Shown: one piece after another, positions 24,960-35,014 of the stretch | Position numbering within the stretch: the stretch's first letter is position 1 | Layout: each line of letters starts with the position of its first letter | Position numbers and translations under genes: made by a program | Origin: Demequina sp. B12 | GTDB taxonomy: Bacteria > Actinomycetota > Actinomycetes > Actinomycetales > Demequinaceae | Assembly: GCF_028823635.1 (NCBI RefSeq) | Contig: NZ_JAPEHU010000002.1 | Coordinates: 310,001-374,000, forward strand | Reading direction: 5' to 3' | DNA length: 64,000 nt | The notes under the pieces: model-generated | The model's input: only the letters and a program-made list of their open reading frames with translations | What the model was told of the DNA's origin: nothing | Databases searched by the model: none

Positions 24960-26354
24960 GTGAGGGATCTGGGAGACGACCGGGACGAGACGCAGGTGCG
25001 CTCTGTCGACGAAATCGGCGCAGGCGAGCCACACATGCTTGAGGAGGCTTCGGACCGTTCTCGTGAGTGTCGCGAGGAGATCCACGATGTTGACCACGAG
25101 CACGAGGAATCACTCGAGCCCGTCGCGCTGATCGAACAGTCCCGGGTGGTGCTCCGTACCGGACGGCTCATGCTTGCCGCGGGGACTGCCAGCTACCGGG
25201 TGAAGCAGGCGATGCAAGCGGTGGCGTTGTCCATTGGTGTGCATGAGCACACCAACCACGTCGCCATGACGGATATCGCTGCCACATCTCATCGGGGACG
25301 GATCTTCCGCACGGAAGTCGCAGAAAACCGTTCTTTCGCCGTCAATACGGATCGACTGTGGCATTTGGACCGCATGCGCCGCACGCTGCCTCAGCAAACT
25401 ACGCCGGCAGAGGTTCACCGTGCGCTTGACGAGATCGAGGGTAGGGGAGCGCTGTATCCAGGCTGGGTGAACTCTGCGGTTGCGGGTCTCGCGTGCGCTG
25501 CGTTCGCGGTTCTGAACGGTGCGGTGCTGTGGGAAGTCCTGACGGTGTTTGTCGCTGCGGCGATTGCCCAGTGGGTGCGCCGCACGCTTGCGCACCGCGG
25601 CTTTAACGGTTTTGGGACCACCTTGGCGGCTGCGGTCGTGAGTACGTCGCTGTACGTCGCTGGTCTCGCGGTGATTGGGCTGATGGGGCCCCAACTCGGC
25701 ACGCATGCGGCGGGCTACATCTCCTCGGTGCTGTTCCTGCTGCCTGGGTTCGCGCTTATTACTGGCGCGCTCGATATGGCGAAGCTGGACCTTCAGTCGG
25801 GTATTCAACGCATTGCTTACGGCACCATGATGACGATGGCTGCAGGGGTTGCCGTGTGGGCAGTGTCTTTGGTGAGTACGTTGGACACCCAGCCGCGGAT
25901 GGATCACGAGTATCCGCTTGCGGGGGACCTGTCACTGTGGGCGGCGGCTTCGTTCCTCGGTGTTTTGGGGTTTGCACTGATGTTCAACAGCCCGTGGCGG
26001 ATGGCTCTTTCTGCGGCAGTGATCGGAGCGATCGGCAACACGGGGCGACTCGCTGCGATCGATGCTGGCATGGAGACGCAGATGGCAACGGCCGTGGCCT
26101 GCTTGGCTGTGGGGTGCATGGCAGCTTTTGCTGCCCGAGGAGGGCGTTTCCCCCACATCACGTTGTCCGTACCAGCGGTGTTGGTGATGATTCCTGGAGT
26201 AGCAGCTCACCAAGCGCTCGTCGCGGTGAACCAAGGAGACTATTTGTCTGCGGTGGCTGGCATGCTCGAGGTGACCCTCGTGGTGCTGTCGATCATGGTC
26301 GGTTTGGTGGGAGCGAAACTCCTCACCGACAAGCATTGGGCATTCGAAGACTGA
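24960..26354 (+). CDS. ThrE-type threonine/serine exporter
   Basis: Membrane exporter of threonine and serine. The 464-residue protein has an acidic cytosolic N terminus (about 60 residues), then the ThrE/DUF1212 domain beginning RTGRLMLAAGTASYRVKQAM with FRTEVAENRSF further on, a block of five helices around residues 165-290, and a second helical block (ThrE_2/DUF3815-like) from about residue 310 to the end. Fusion of both halves in one chain is normal for actinobacterial ThrE. The GTG at 24960 has CACAAT 7 nt upstream; the ATG at 24951, three codons earlier, is the alternative. It follows parE by about 40 nt and precedes ppc. Confidence 0.88.
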   Translation: MRDLGDDRDETQVRSVDEIGAGEPHMLEEASDRSRECREEIHDVDHEHEESLEPVALIEQSRVVLRTGRLMLAAGTASYRVKQAMQAVALSIGVHEHTNHVAMTDIAATSHRGRIFRTEVAENRSFAVNTDRLWHLDRMRRTLPQQTTPAEVHRALDEIEGRGALYPGWVNSAVAGLACAAFAVLNGAVLWEVLTVFVAAAIAQWVRRTLAHRGFNGFGTTLAAAVVSTSLYVAGLAVIGLMGPQLGTHAAGYISSVLFLLPGFALITGALDMAKLDLQSGIQRIAYGTMMTMAAGVAVWAVSLVSTLDTQPRMDHEYPLAGDLSLWAAASFLGVLGFALMFNSPWRMALSAAVIGAIGNTGRLAAIDAGMETQMATAVACLAVGCMAAFAARGGRFPHITLSVPAVLVMIPGVAAHQALVAVNQGDYLSAVAGMLEVTLVVLSIMVGLVGAKLLTDKHWAFED

Positions 26355-26398
26355 GCCTTTACCCAAGCGTGGGAATTCACTTAAGGGCTCTATGCCGC

Positions 26399-26404
26399 TA
26401 CCCT
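26399..26404 (+). promoter_or_regulatory. Candidate leaderless -10 for ppc
   Basis: TACCCT lies 7 nt before the GTG at 26412 and only 1 nt before the in-frame GTG at 26406, so it favours the second start. Confidence 0.5.
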
Positions 26405-26411
26405 CGTGTCC

Positions 26412-29087
26412 GTGACTATCGAAGAGAACCTCAGCTCCCCGGCCGAGCGCTCCCTCGCCAGACACGATGTCCCCGATCCGCTACGCGACGATGTTCGCCT
26501 GCTGGGCGGACTCCTGGGACGCGTGATCGAGGAGTCGGGTGGACCGGATCTGTTGCACGATGTCGAGCGGCTTCGCGAGCTCGCCATTCGTGCCCACGAC
26601 AACTCCAGCGATGTCGGTACCGCTGCCATCGAGGAAGCCCATGCACTCGTCGAGGGATTCTCCCTTGAACGTGCCGAGCAGGTAGCCCGAGCATTTACGT
26701 GCTACTTCCACCTCGCCAACCTGGCGGAGGAGTCCCACCGTGTGCGTGTCTTGCGCCACCGCCAGTCGTCGGCCTTGACCGACGATGACTCGCTGTCGGC
26801 AGCTTTTGCTCAGTTGACGGATGAAGTGGGCCGTGAGGAAGCATTGCGTCGGGTCCAGGACCTCGAGTTCCGGCCGGTGTTGACGGCCCACCCCACGGAG
26901 GCGCGCCGCCGTGCCGTGTCGGGTGCGATCCGCCGCATCTCTGATCTCATGGATGACCGCGCTCAGGACCACGCGGGTGGTACGTCTCGCGCGGAGAACG
27001 ACCGTGCGCTGCTGGCCGAAATCGACGCGCTCTGGCGCACCGCACTGATCCGGGCTCACAAGCCCACGGTGCTCGATGAGGTCCAATCGGCGCTTGCGGT
27101 CTTCGACGCCACCATGTTTACGACTTTCCCCGACGTCTACCGCCGCTTCGACGACTTCTTGTCGGGCGACGATGCGGGCCGCACAGCACCGCTGGCGCGC
27201 CCGTTCGTGTCGTTGGGATCGTGGATTGGCGGCGACCGTGACGGTAACCCCAACGTCACCGCCGATGTCACCCGTGCCGCTGCGGCTCTGGCGGCAGACC
27301 ATGCGCTCAAGGCTTTGGAAAGCGCGTCGGTCAAGGTTGCCCGTCAACTGACGCTGGACGACAAGTCCACACCGCCGTCGGAAGCTTTGCTGCTCTTGCG
27401 CCAACGTCAGGCACAGATCGATGCCGAGGTCTCTGCGCACGCTGACGCAGAGTCTCCCCGTGAACCGCACCGCGCCGCCATGATGTTCGTCGCGGCACGT
27501 GTGGCTGCCACGCAGGCCCGCAACGCTGACCTGCAGTACGGCGACCCGAGTGAGTTGGAAGCAGACCTCACGGTGGTGCAGGAGTCGCTCGTCGCGGCTG
27601 GTGCACCGCGTACGGCATACGGCGAACTCCAAACGCTGTTGTGGCAGGTGCAGACCTTCGGCTTCCACCTTGCAGAGTTGGAAGTCCGACAGCACTCGCA
27701 GGTGCATGCTGCCGCGCTCGAGGACATCCGTGCGAACGGTGTTCACGGCGAGTTGCAGACTCAGACTGTTGAGGTGCTGGACACGTACCGCGCCATTGGT
27801 GCCATTCAGAAGCGCTACGGCGTTCGTGCGGCACGACGCTACATCGTGTCCTTCACCCAGGCGCCTGAGCATCTTGCTGCTGTCTATGAACTTGCGGAAC
27901 ACGCGTTCGGGGACCAAGAAGCACCCATCATCGACGCGGTTCCGTTGTTTGAGACCTTTGACGACCTTGAGAACTCGGTCCCCATCCTTGAGACGATGCT
28001 GACCCTGCCTCAGGTGCAGAAGCGTCTTGCTGAGAACGGACGCCGTGTCGAGGTCATGCTGGGCTACTCGGACTCGTCGAAGGACGTTGGTCCGGTTGCC
28101 GCGACCTTGGCGCTGCACGCGGCGCAGGAGCGCATCGCGCAGTGGGCGGCTCGTCACGAGATTCAGTTGACGCTCTTCCACGGCCGTGGCGGTGCACTCG
28201 GCCGTGGTGGTGGCCCTGCGAATCGTGCTGTGCTTGCGCAGCCAGCAGGTTCCGTGGATGGCCGTTTCAAGTTGACGGAGCAAGGTGAAGTCATTCTTGC
28301 TCGCTACGGTGATCCGGTGATCGCTCAGCGTCACATTGAGGAAGTCGCGGCGGCGACGCTACTTCAGGCCTCGCCGTCTGTTGAGGCGCGTAACACTGGC
28401 GCGACCCAGGAGTTCGCTGACCTGGCTTCGCGTCTAGACGCGACCTCGCGCACCCGCTTCCATTCGCTTGTGAAGGCTGACGGCTTCCCCCAGTGGTTCG
28501 CTCAGGTGACTCCGTTGGAGGAACTCGGGATGCTGCAGATCGGCTCCCGTCCCGCCAAGCGTGGGCTGTCGGTGAACTCCTTGGACGATCTGCGTGCGAT
28601 TCCGTGGGTGTTCGCATGGAGCCAGGCTCGCATCAACCTTGCTGGGTGGTACGGCCTGGGCACCGCACTCGCTGAGTACGGCGATATCGACGAGCTTCGC
28701 CGCGCGTACCGCGAGTGGCCGTTGTTCACGACGTTGCTGGACAACATCGAGATGTCGCTGGCCAAGACAGACGAGCTTCTCGCTGCGCGCTACCTTGCGC
28801 TGGGCGACCGCCCCGATCTCGCGGAGTTGGTGCTCGACGAGATGCGGATCACCCGCGAGTGGGTCCTGAAGGTCACGGAGAGCGAGTGGCCACTGTCGAA
28901 GCGGCGGATTCTTGGGCGTGCCGTTCAGTTGCGTGCACCGTACGTGGACGCGCTGTCATTGATCCAGGTGCGCGCGCTCGCTGCATTGCGTGAAGGCTCC
29001 GCTGACGAGACCACGACGGATGCGATCCGTCAGGTGTTGCTGCTCACGGTCTCTGGTGTCTCCGCAGGCCTGCAGAACACGGGTTGA
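26412..29087 (+). CDS. ppc: Phosphoenolpyruvate carboxylase
   Basis: Carboxylates phosphoenolpyruvate with bicarbonate to oxaloacetate, replenishing the citric acid cycle. The 891-residue protein has the catalytic motifs VLTAHPTEARRR, GGDRDGNPNVT, GYSDSSKDVG and the lid loop FHGRGGALGRGGGPANRA, and it ends LQNTG, the conserved C-terminal asparagine-threonine-glycine tail that builds the active and effector sites. Full length, no damage. I choose the GTG at 26412 over the GTG at 26406 from the -10 spacing. A 23-bp perfect hairpin follows. The product connects with aconitase and with the amino acid pathways in the window. Confidence 0.97.
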   Translation: MTIEENLSSPAERSLARHDVPDPLRDDVRLLGGLLGRVIEESGGPDLLHDVERLRELAIRAHDNSSDVGTAAIEEAHALVEGFSLERAEQVARAFTCYFHLANLAEESHRVRVLRHRQSSALTDDDSLSAAFAQLTDEVGREEALRRVQDLEFRPVLTAHPTEARRRAVSGAIRRISDLMDDRAQDHAGGTSRAENDRALLAEIDALWRTALIRAHKPTVLDEVQSALAVFDATMFTTFPDVYRRFDDFLSGDDAGRTAPLARPFVSLGSWIGGDRDGNPNVTADVTRAAAALAADHALKALESASVKVARQLTLDDKSTPPSEALLLLRQRQAQIDAEVSAHADAESPREPHRAAMMFVAARVAATQARNADLQYGDPSELEADLTVVQESLVAAGAPRTAYGELQTLLWQVQTFGFHLAELEVRQHSQVHAAALEDIRANGVHGELQTQTVEVLDTYRAIGAIQKRYGVRAARRYIVSFTQAPEHLAAVYELAEHAFGDQEAPIIDAVPLFETFDDLENSVPILETMLTLPQVQKRLAENGRRVEVMLGYSDSSKDVGPVAATLALHAAQERIAQWAARHEIQLTLFHGRGGALGRGGGPANRAVLAQPAGSVDGRFKLTEQGEVILARYGDPVIAQRHIEEVAAATLLQASPSVEARNTGATQEFADLASRLDATSRTRFHSLVKADGFPQWFAQVTPLEELGMLQIGSRPAKRGLSVNSLDDLRAIPWVFAWSQARINLAGWYGLGTALAEYGDIDELRRAYREWPLFTTLLDNIEMSLAKTDELLAARYLALGDRPDLAELVLDEMRITREWVLKVTESEWPLSKRRILGRAVQLRAPYVDALSLIQVRALAALREGSADETTTDAIRQVLLLTVSGVSAGLQNTG

Positions 29088-29100
29088 GTTCCTCCTAGGA

Positions 29101-29149
29101 CATGACGAGGGGCCCGGCATCTCACCGAGATGCCGGGCCCCTCGTCATG
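29101..29149. terminator. Bidirectional hairpin between ppc and the convergent GNAT gene
   Basis: A perfect 23-bp inverted repeat (29101-29123 and 29127-29149) with a 3-nt ACC loop and core GGGGCCCGG. It separates ppc from the parC-GNAT unit. No U-tract follows. Confidence 0.9.
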
Positions 29150-29151
29150 TG

Positions 29152-29565
29152 TCAACCGAGCGTATCGCCAGGATTGAGCTGCCAAGCCCGGGTACTGGGG
29201 CTGTAGCCGATGCGCGGGTAGTAGTCCGATGCCGCAGGTGACGCCGACAGTTTGACCTTGCAGTGGGGACCTAGGTGCGTACGCAACTCGCGTTGGAGGG
29301 CAAGCCCGACACCGCTGCGATGGAGCGCGGAATCCACGGCAAGGTCTGCGAGGTAGCAGGCGAGATGGAAGTCGGTCACAGCGCGTGCCGCGCCGACGAG
29401 AGTTCCCTCCGTGCGTGCTTCGACGCAGAGATCACTGCCGCGGAGCGCACCTTCGATAGCACCGCGGTCGTGGACAGGCCTGCGTTCCGCCAGCGTGGAA
29501 CGAACCAAGAGGTCGATGTACTCATCGGTGTCGAACGTGTCGACTCGCCGGATGAGCGCGTCCAT
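29152..29565 (-). CDS. GNAT-family N-acetyltransferase downstream of parC
   Basis: A 137-residue acetyltransferase. Motif A appears as LADLAVDSALHRSGVGLALQ (about residues 72-91), with the R-x-G-x-G pyrophosphate loop, followed by KVKLSASPAASDYYPRIGY typical of the last part of the fold. The ATG at 29565 lies 4 nt after the parC stop, so the genes are co-transcribed and probably coupled. A longer frame upstream is merely the out-of-frame reading of parC. The substrate is unknown. Confidence 0.82.
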   Translation of the reverse strand: MDALIRRVDTFDTDEYIDLLVRSTLAERRPVHDRGAIEGALRGSDLCVEARTEGTLVGAARAVTDFHLACYLADLAVDSALHRSGVGLALQRELRTHLGPHCKVKLSASPAASDYYPRIGYSPSTRAWQLNPGDTLG

Positions 29566-29569
29566 CCGG

Positions 29570-32005
29570 TTATCCCAGCCCGCCGACGGGTGTCGCCAAC
29601 GGCGCTCCCGAGCCATCGCGTCGGCCGTGCTCCTCCGGGAGCGCAACTTCCTGTCCCGCGCCCGAGGTGGCCTTCGCGGGCCCGGTCCCGACCCAGGCAT
29701 GAAGCAGAACGTCTTCACCCTTGAGGAAGCGATGGGCACGCACGCCACCGGTGGCGCGCCCCTTGCCGGGGTACTCCGACAGCGGAGTGATCTTGGCAGC
29801 GCCAGGAATGGTGCCTGGCAAGGCTGTCGATGAGCCCGAGATCGTGACCACGACCGCGTCTGCGGGGTTGTCAATGACTCCGAAGAACAAAGCGGAGACG
29901 CCTTCCGGCAAGTTGACGCCAGCCATACCGCCGCCGGACCGTCCCTGGGGGCGCACCTTGTCGGCAGGGAAGTGAAGGAGTGCTGCTTGATCGGTGACGA
30001 AGGCGAGCTCAGCATTGTCCGCCGCGTTCGCTGCGCCGATGACGCGGTCGCCGTCCTTGAGGCCCATGACTTCCCAGGCGTCCTTGTTCGGTGCGGGCTC
30101 GGGCTTGACGCGCTTGACGATTCCGTGTGCGGTTCCCAGCGCAAGTGGTGCGTCGCTTTCGAGAGGCACCAAGGTGATGGCAGTCTCGTCCTTCTCCAAC
30201 ACGATGTGCTCGGCCAGGGGAGTGCCGCCGCCCAGTGAAGGAGGCTCACTCGTTGCAGCAATCGCGTGAGTCTCTTCGACCGCCAAGCGAATCATGCGAC
30301 CGGCGGAGGTGATGACGCCCACATCTGAACGCGTTGTGGTCCGTACGCATGCGCGTAGGACATCGTGCGCGCTGCGGCGCCCCTCCCGAGTGGGTTCTGT
30401 GTCATCCGCGGTACGAGCGATGAGGCCCGTTGCTGACAGCATCACCCAGCATGGAGTGTCTTCAATTTCGAGTGATGCGGGAGCCGCTCCCCGTCTGCCG
30501 CTCGGAACGCTAGCGGCAGACGTCACTGCGCCAGCATCGGCCAACAAGATGGTGCGGCGCGGCGTGCCGTACTCGGCCGCGACAGCGTCCATCTCCGCAC
30601 CCACGACAGCACGCAACGCCCTGTCCGATGCGAGGATCTCTTCGAGCTCCGCAATCTCGGCCAGCAACTGGGCCTTCTCATTTTCGAGTTCGAGACGCGA
30701 GAACTTGGTGAGTCGGCGCAGGCGCAGCTCGAGAATGTAGTCGGCCTGGATCTCCGACAGGTCAAAAGCGGTGCGAAGCCGTTCCCTCGCCTCGGAAGCA
30801 TCCTCGGACGAGCGAATGATCTGAATGACGTCATCGATGTCCAGGATGGCGATCAGAAGCCCGTCGACCAGGTGCAGGCGGTCACGACGCGCGTTCAAGC
30901 GGAACTGGCTACGGCGGCGCACCACATCGAGGCGGTGGTCAACCCACACGGACAACATTTCGCGCAATCCCAGGGTGCGAGGTTGTCCGTTGACCAGCGC
31001 AACGTTGTTCATCGAGAAGCTCTCCTCCAGCGGAGTGAGCTTGTACAGGCGCTCCAGCACTGCCTCAGGGTTGAAGCCGTTCTTGATCTCGATGACCAAG
31101 CGCAGCCCGTTGTGGCGGTCGGTCAGGTCGGTGACTGCGGTGATGCCCTGAAGTTTCTTGGCGGATACCGCGTCCTTGATCTTCTCGATCACTTTCTCCG
31201 GACCCACCAAGTAGGGCAGTTCTGTGACAACGATGCCTTGGCGGCGGGCGGTGACCTTCTCGATGCGAGTCTTCGCGCGGGTCATGAACTTTCCGCGACC
31301 AGTCGCGTAGGCCTCCTTGACCCCGTCGAGGCCGACGATCTTGCCTCCGCCGGGTAGGTCCGGGCCTGGCACAAAGCGCATCAGGTCGTCGAGGTCGGCC
31401 TTGGGGTTGTCCAGGAGATGACGGGCCGCGGACACCACTTCGATGAGGTTGTGGGGCGCCATGTTGGTGGCCATACCCACCGCGATTCCGGCCGCTCCAT
31501 TGACCAGCAAGTTGGGGAATGCTGCGGGCAGCACCTCAGGCTGGGTGAGTTTGTTGTCGTAGTTGGGGACCGTGTCGACCACGTCTTCGTTGAGGTCGGC
31601 GACCATCGCCATGGATGCGGAAGCGAGGCGCGCTTCGGTGTAACGAGATGCGGCGGGGCCGTCGTCGAGTGAGCCGAAGTTTCCGTGGCCGTCGACCATG
31701 GGCAGGCGCAGGGAGAACGGTTGCGCCATGCGGACCAGCGCATCGTAGATCGCGCTATCGCCGTGTGGATGGTACTTACCCATCACTTCACCGACCACAC
31801 GTGAGGACTTCACATGTGCCCGTTCTGGCCGCAATCCCATGTCGCTCATCGAGTAGATGATGCGTCGTTGTACCGGCTTCAAGCCGTCGCGTGCATCGGG
31901 CAAAGCGCGAGAGTAGATGACCGAGTAGGCGTACTCGAGGAACGAGGTCTCCATCTCAGCGCTGACGTCGATATCGATGATCTGTCCGTCGTGCGCGTCG
32001 GCCAT
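29570..32005 (-). CDS. parC: DNA topoisomerase IV subunit A (ParC; GyrA-like)
   Basis: DNA-cleaving subunit of topoisomerase IV. The 811-residue protein has the breakage-reunion domain with the active-site tyrosine in ASRYTEARL (Y122) and the quinolone-determining region [19 protein letters not shown] with S84 and D88, the residues of sensitive enzymes. The C-terminal beta-pinwheel lacks a canonical GyrA box; the nearest match is RPQGRSGGG, which supports ParC rather than GyrA. GAGGAG lies 4 nt before the ATG at 32005. Its partner parE lies 5 kb away on the opposite strand with the exporter and ppc between them. Confidence 0.93.
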   Translation of the reverse strand: MADAHDGQIIDIDVSAEMETSFLEYAYSVIYSRALPDARDGLKPVQRRIIYSMSDMGLRPERAHVKSSRVVGEVMGKYHPHGDSAIYDALVRMAQPFSLRLPMVDGHGNFGSLDDGPAASRYTEARLASASMAMVADLNEDVVDTVPNYDNKLTQPEVLPAAFPNLLVNGAAGIAVGMATNMAPHNLIEVVSAARHLLDNPKADLDDLMRFVPGPDLPGGGKIVGLDGVKEAYATGRGKFMTRAKTRIEKVTARRQGIVVTELPYLVGPEKVIEKIKDAVSAKKLQGITAVTDLTDRHNGLRLVIEIKNGFNPEAVLERLYKLTPLEESFSMNNVALVNGQPRTLGLREMLSVWVDHRLDVVRRRSQFRLNARRDRLHLVDGLLIAILDIDDVIQIIRSSEDASEARERLRTAFDLSEIQADYILELRLRRLTKFSRLELENEKAQLLAEIAELEEILASDRALRAVVGAEMDAVAAEYGTPRRTILLADAGAVTSAASVPSGRRGAAPASLEIEDTPCWVMLSATGLIARTADDTEPTREGRRSAHDVLRACVRTTTRSDVGVITSAGRMIRLAVEETHAIAATSEPPSLGGGTPLAEHIVLEKDETAITLVPLESDAPLALGTAHGIVKRVKPEPAPNKDAWEVMGLKDGDRVIGAANAADNAELAFVTDQAALLHFPADKVRPQGRSGGGMAGVNLPEGVSALFFGVIDNPADAVVVTISGSSTALPGTIPGAAKITPLSEYPGKGRATGGVRAHRFLKGEDVLLHAWVGTGPAKATSGAGQEVALPEEHGRRDGSGAPLATPVGGLG

Positions 32006-32128
32006 GTGACTCCTCAGGCTCTCGGTCTAGCAAAGTGACTGTCGTATTCTGCCTTAGGTCCATGAGAATGGACCCGCTGCCACGCGGCGCAAGTGGTCAC
32101 CTGTGTCGCGAAGTGGAACAATACCGGC

Positions 32129-32689
32129 ATGTCTGACACGCTCACCCAAGCCGTTGCGGTGGCGGGTTACTACCCCGTCCTCGCCAACTCCGTTCTCCGT
32201 CGAGCCCTGGGAGATGAAGCGGTCGTCGCGCATTTTGTGCATGCCGAGACAACATTTGACGACCGTGAAGTGCGTCGTCACATGACCGTGCTGGCATTGA
32301 CAGAGACACGCCTCCTACGGATGCACATCGACGACGGCGCGGGGCATGCCGCGCAAGGCCCTCACGAAGCCTCCGCGACCGTCGAGACGGCATTGCTGCG
32401 TGCAGTGACGAACGTGGCAATGACTCATGTGGTCCACCACCCCGAGAACTTCGTGGACGGAGATGCTCCCAGCGAGTTGGTGTTGGCCGTGGGGTGGGGT
32501 GTTCACTCACGGATTGAACTTGAGCCCGCGCAATGCGGCGACCCTCACTGTGACGCCGACCACGGGTACTCCGGCGGCATCACCGGCGACGACACCTTGG
32601 TGCGAGTCAGCGCGATCGCCGACGGCGTGGAAACCATTCGCGCCTTGGAAGACTTCGCCAGCGCGGTGCAGCGTTCGCTTGGTCGTTGA
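32129..32689 (+). CDS. DUF5998 family protein
   Basis: A 186-residue soluble actinobacterial protein of unknown function. I assign the family from the N-terminal block YYPVLANSVLRRALGDEAVV and the overall length. It has a Cys/His-containing loop CGDPHCDADHG near residue 143 that could bind metal. The ATG at 32129 has AACAAT 6 nt upstream; a longer frame would start at 32093. Its stop overlaps the start of the phosphodiesterase gene, so the two are an operon in a widely kept actinobacterial order. Confidence 0.8.
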   Translation: MSDTLTQAVAVAGYYPVLANSVLRRALGDEAVVAHFVHAETTFDDREVRRHMTVLALTETRLLRMHIDDGAGHAAQGPHEASATVETALLRAVTNVAMTHVVHHPENFVDGDAPSELVLAVGWGVHSRIELEPAQCGDPHCDADHGYSGGITGDDTLVRVSAIADGVETIRALEDFASAVQRSLGR

Positions 32690-33861
32690 GGGTGACATTC
32701 GCAGCGAAGTGCCAATCACGGGGCCTCACTCTGCCCGACTACGGCGGTCGCGAACTTGGCGCGGTCGTTCCCGGGGCTCTCGCAGCACTAGGCCGCGGTG
32801 ACGTCGTCACGGGCAGAGATGCGGCCGCAGATGCCGCAAGGCTCGGCATCCCCCAGGCACGGCACATCGTGGTGGTGCTGCTCGATGGTCTCGGTCACCA
32901 CCTGCTTGACGCTCGCCGCGGACATGCCCCTTTCCTGCGCTCGATCGAACAGGGCTTCATCTCCACGGGGTATCCCTCTACCACGGCATCGGCCCTTGCC
33001 CTTCTCGGCACCGGCCAGCCCTCCGGCAAGACAGGGATGACGGGCTACACCGCCCGCAACCCTCGGACAGGGAAGCTCGCCAACCTCGTGTCGTGGGAAG
33101 GCGCCTACGATCCAGCCGAATGGCAGCGTGAGCCTGGGCTTCTTCACCAAGCCGCCGATGCCGGCATGACGGTGACCTCGTTGGGTAAGCGGAGGTTCGC
33201 CGGGTCAGGCCTGACACAGGCGGCGTTCAATGGCGGCACCTTCATTGGTGCTGAGACGCTCCCTGAGCGCATTTCCGTCGCGGCGCAGGTCGCACGCGAG
33301 CCAGGGCTGTCCTATTGCTACTGGGGTGAGATTGATGCCGCCGGTCACAAGCACGGGTGGAACAGCGACGCCTGGGTCGCCGCGCTGGAAGATGCTGATC
33401 GAGAACTGAGGGTGCTTGCGCGTTCACTGCCGCGTGGAGCCGCAATGGTCGTCACCGCTGACCACGGCATGGTCGACGCCTCCTTTGCAGACCGCTGGGA
33501 TGTGGCGAGCGATCCGGTGTTGCGTGAGGACGTCGACTTGGTCGCGGGGGAGCCCCGCGCACTTCATCTGCACGTGAGAGAGGGCGCGTCGGCAGCAGCG
33601 GTGGCCAATCGTTGGCAGGAGCACCTCGGCTCACACGCGGTTGTTGCGACTCAAGAGGAAGCTGCACAAGCCCGACTCTTTGGTGACATGGCAGAGTCTG
33701 TCAGAGATCGTATTGGCGACGTGGTCGTCGTGATGGCGGGGGAGTCGACCGTCGTTGATTCCCGTACCCAGTCCGACCAGTCAATGCGACTGGTCGGGGT
33801 GCATGGGTCATTGACGCCATTGGAACGCGATGTCCCGCTCCTTATCGCTAGCGCTGACTAG
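32686..33861 (+). CDS. Alkaline phosphatase-superfamily phosphodiesterase (nucleotide pyrophosphatase-like)
   Basis: A 391-residue metal-dependent phosphodiesterase or phosphatase. Expected metal-site motifs are in order: VVVLLDGLG (first Asp), STGYPSTTASALALLGTG with the Thr/Ser nucleophile, GEIDAAGHKHG, VTADHGMVD and GVHGS near the end. No signal peptide is seen, so the enzyme is probably cytosolic. The start is TTG at 32686, overlapping the previous stop, or GTG at 32692. It converges on sepH with a 9-bp hairpin between them. The substrate is not identifiable from sequence. Confidence 0.85.
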   Translation: MRVTFAAKCQSRGLTLPDYGGRELGAVVPGALAALGRGDVVTGRDAAADAARLGIPQARHIVVVLLDGLGHHLLDARRGHAPFLRSIEQGFISTGYPSTTASALALLGTGQPSGKTGMTGYTARNPRTGKLANLVSWEGAYDPAEWQREPGLLHQAADAGMTVTSLGKRRFAGSGLTQAAFNGGTFIGAETLPERISVAAQVAREPGLSYCYWGEIDAAGHKHGWNSDAWVAALEDADRELRVLARSLPRGAAMVVTADHGMVDASFADRWDVASDPVLREDVDLVAGEPRALHLHVREGASAAAVANRWQEHLGSHAVVATQEEAAQARLFGDMAESVRDRIGDVVVVMAGESTVVDSRTQSDQSMRLVGVHGSLTPLERDVPLLIASAD

Positions 33862-33875
33862 CGCAAGTCAGCGCT
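33850..33875. terminator. Short hairpin between the phosphodiesterase gene and sepH
   Basis: AGCGCTGAC (33850-33858) and GTCAGCGCT (33867-33875) form a 9-bp stem with an 8-nt loop across the two convergent stop codons. No U-tract follows. Confidence 0.5.
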
Positions 33876-34918
33876 TACTCGTTCTTGGCGCCGAACACGA
33901 TCTCGTCCCAACTGGGCACTGAACTGCGACCGCGCCGGGGCTTCTTGGGTTCGCTTTCCCGCTCGGTGTCTGCATTCTTGGGCGCGGGAGCCGCAGGGGC
34001 AGGCGCCGAGGCAGCGCTCGGAGCGGACGCGCTCAATGCCGAACCGGCGGGGTGCCGGGACTTGGGGGGAGATGCGGTGAAGCCCACATCTGCCTGGCGT
34101 TGACGTTGGACGGCTGGACCAAATCCTTCAAAGCCGCCATCGTCGTCCGCGTCGTCTTCTTCGTCGACCTCGACAGTGTCACGGGTGCCGCGACGGGTCT
34201 CGAGATCATCGAGCAGAAGCTCGGTCTGAGTGGGCTCAGCAACAATCGGGGTCGGCTCGGTCACAGGCATGATCGGCCGTGCAGGTTCCAGGGGAGCAGC
34301 GTGACTGGCGTCCCGGACCGCGCTCAGGTGGCGCTTGGGAATCGGAACGTCCAGGAGTTCTGTCTCCGATAGCCATCGGGATTCGTCATCGAGGCCGTTC
34401 ACGGTGCGTGCCGAGTGATCAAAACTCCACTGCGCACGAACATTGCGCCCATCAACGCGGTAGTCGACGGCCACCATCCACGGCTCATCCGGTTCGCGCC
34501 AGGCATCCCACACCACCGAGTCGATGTCCACGCCACGCCCGGCAAGGCGATCCGTGACCAGGTCGCCGAGAATGGGGGAGTCGGCGTCACGGCCGATGCG
34601 GGTGGTCTTCGCCTGCGCAGCGATATACGACCGCTCTGCCAAGACCGGTGCCTCGTAGCGGGCAAGGAACTCCACGGGCTGACCCGTCAGTTCTGACAAC
34701 TCGGCGGCATTCAGGCCGCCACGGATGCGCTGCTGAATCTCTCGCGGAGTCATCATGGGCGCAGCATCGTCGTCCGTGGGGGCGGGACGGTGGCGCACCG
34801 TCGATGCGGCGCGTCGAAGATCGTCGGTGAGCGCAAGCTCGTACTCGTTGCCGGACTCGTCGGCGACGATCAGGTGCTCGCCATCGTCGGCCGGTCGCAC
34901 AAGGGATAGTCGCGTCAT
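33875..34918 (-). CDS. sepH: Cell-division protein SepH
   Basis: Actinobacterial division protein that binds and stimulates FtsZ assembly. The 347-residue protein has the conserved N-terminal domain (RLSLVRPADDGEHLIVADE, then MTPREIQQRIRGGLNAAELS with its helix-turn-helix) and WDAWREPDEPWMVAVDYRV, followed by a long disordered acidic and Pro/Ala-rich region and the conserved C-terminal tail RSSVPSWDEIVFGAKNE. The open frame runs upstream to 35410, but that part overlaps the divergent monophosphatase gene; the ATG at 34918 matches family starts and has CACCCT 6 nt upstream. Confidence 0.93.
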   Translation of the reverse strand: MTRLSLVRPADDGEHLIVADESGNEYELALTDDLRRAASTVRHRPAPTDDDAAPMMTPREIQQRIRGGLNAAELSELTGQPVEFLARYEAPVLAERSYIAAQAKTTRIGRDADSPILGDLVTDRLAGRGVDIDSVVWDAWREPDEPWMVAVDYRVDGRNVRAQWSFDHSARTVNGLDDESRWLSETELLDVPIPKRHLSAVRDASHAAPLEPARPIMPVTEPTPIVAEPTQTELLLDDLETRRGTRDTVEVDEEDDADDDGGFEGFGPAVQRQRQADVGFTASPPKSRHPAGSALSASAPSAASAPAPAAPAPKNADTERESEPKKPRRGRSSVPSWDEIVFGAKNE

Positions 34919-35014
34919 GCCCTCAGGGTGCCATGGCGAACTGTCATTGTGGGGAAGGCACGCGGTCGTGTTGCACTCGACTGACGCCGTCCTCGGTGAG
35001 GCACGATGGTTGTC

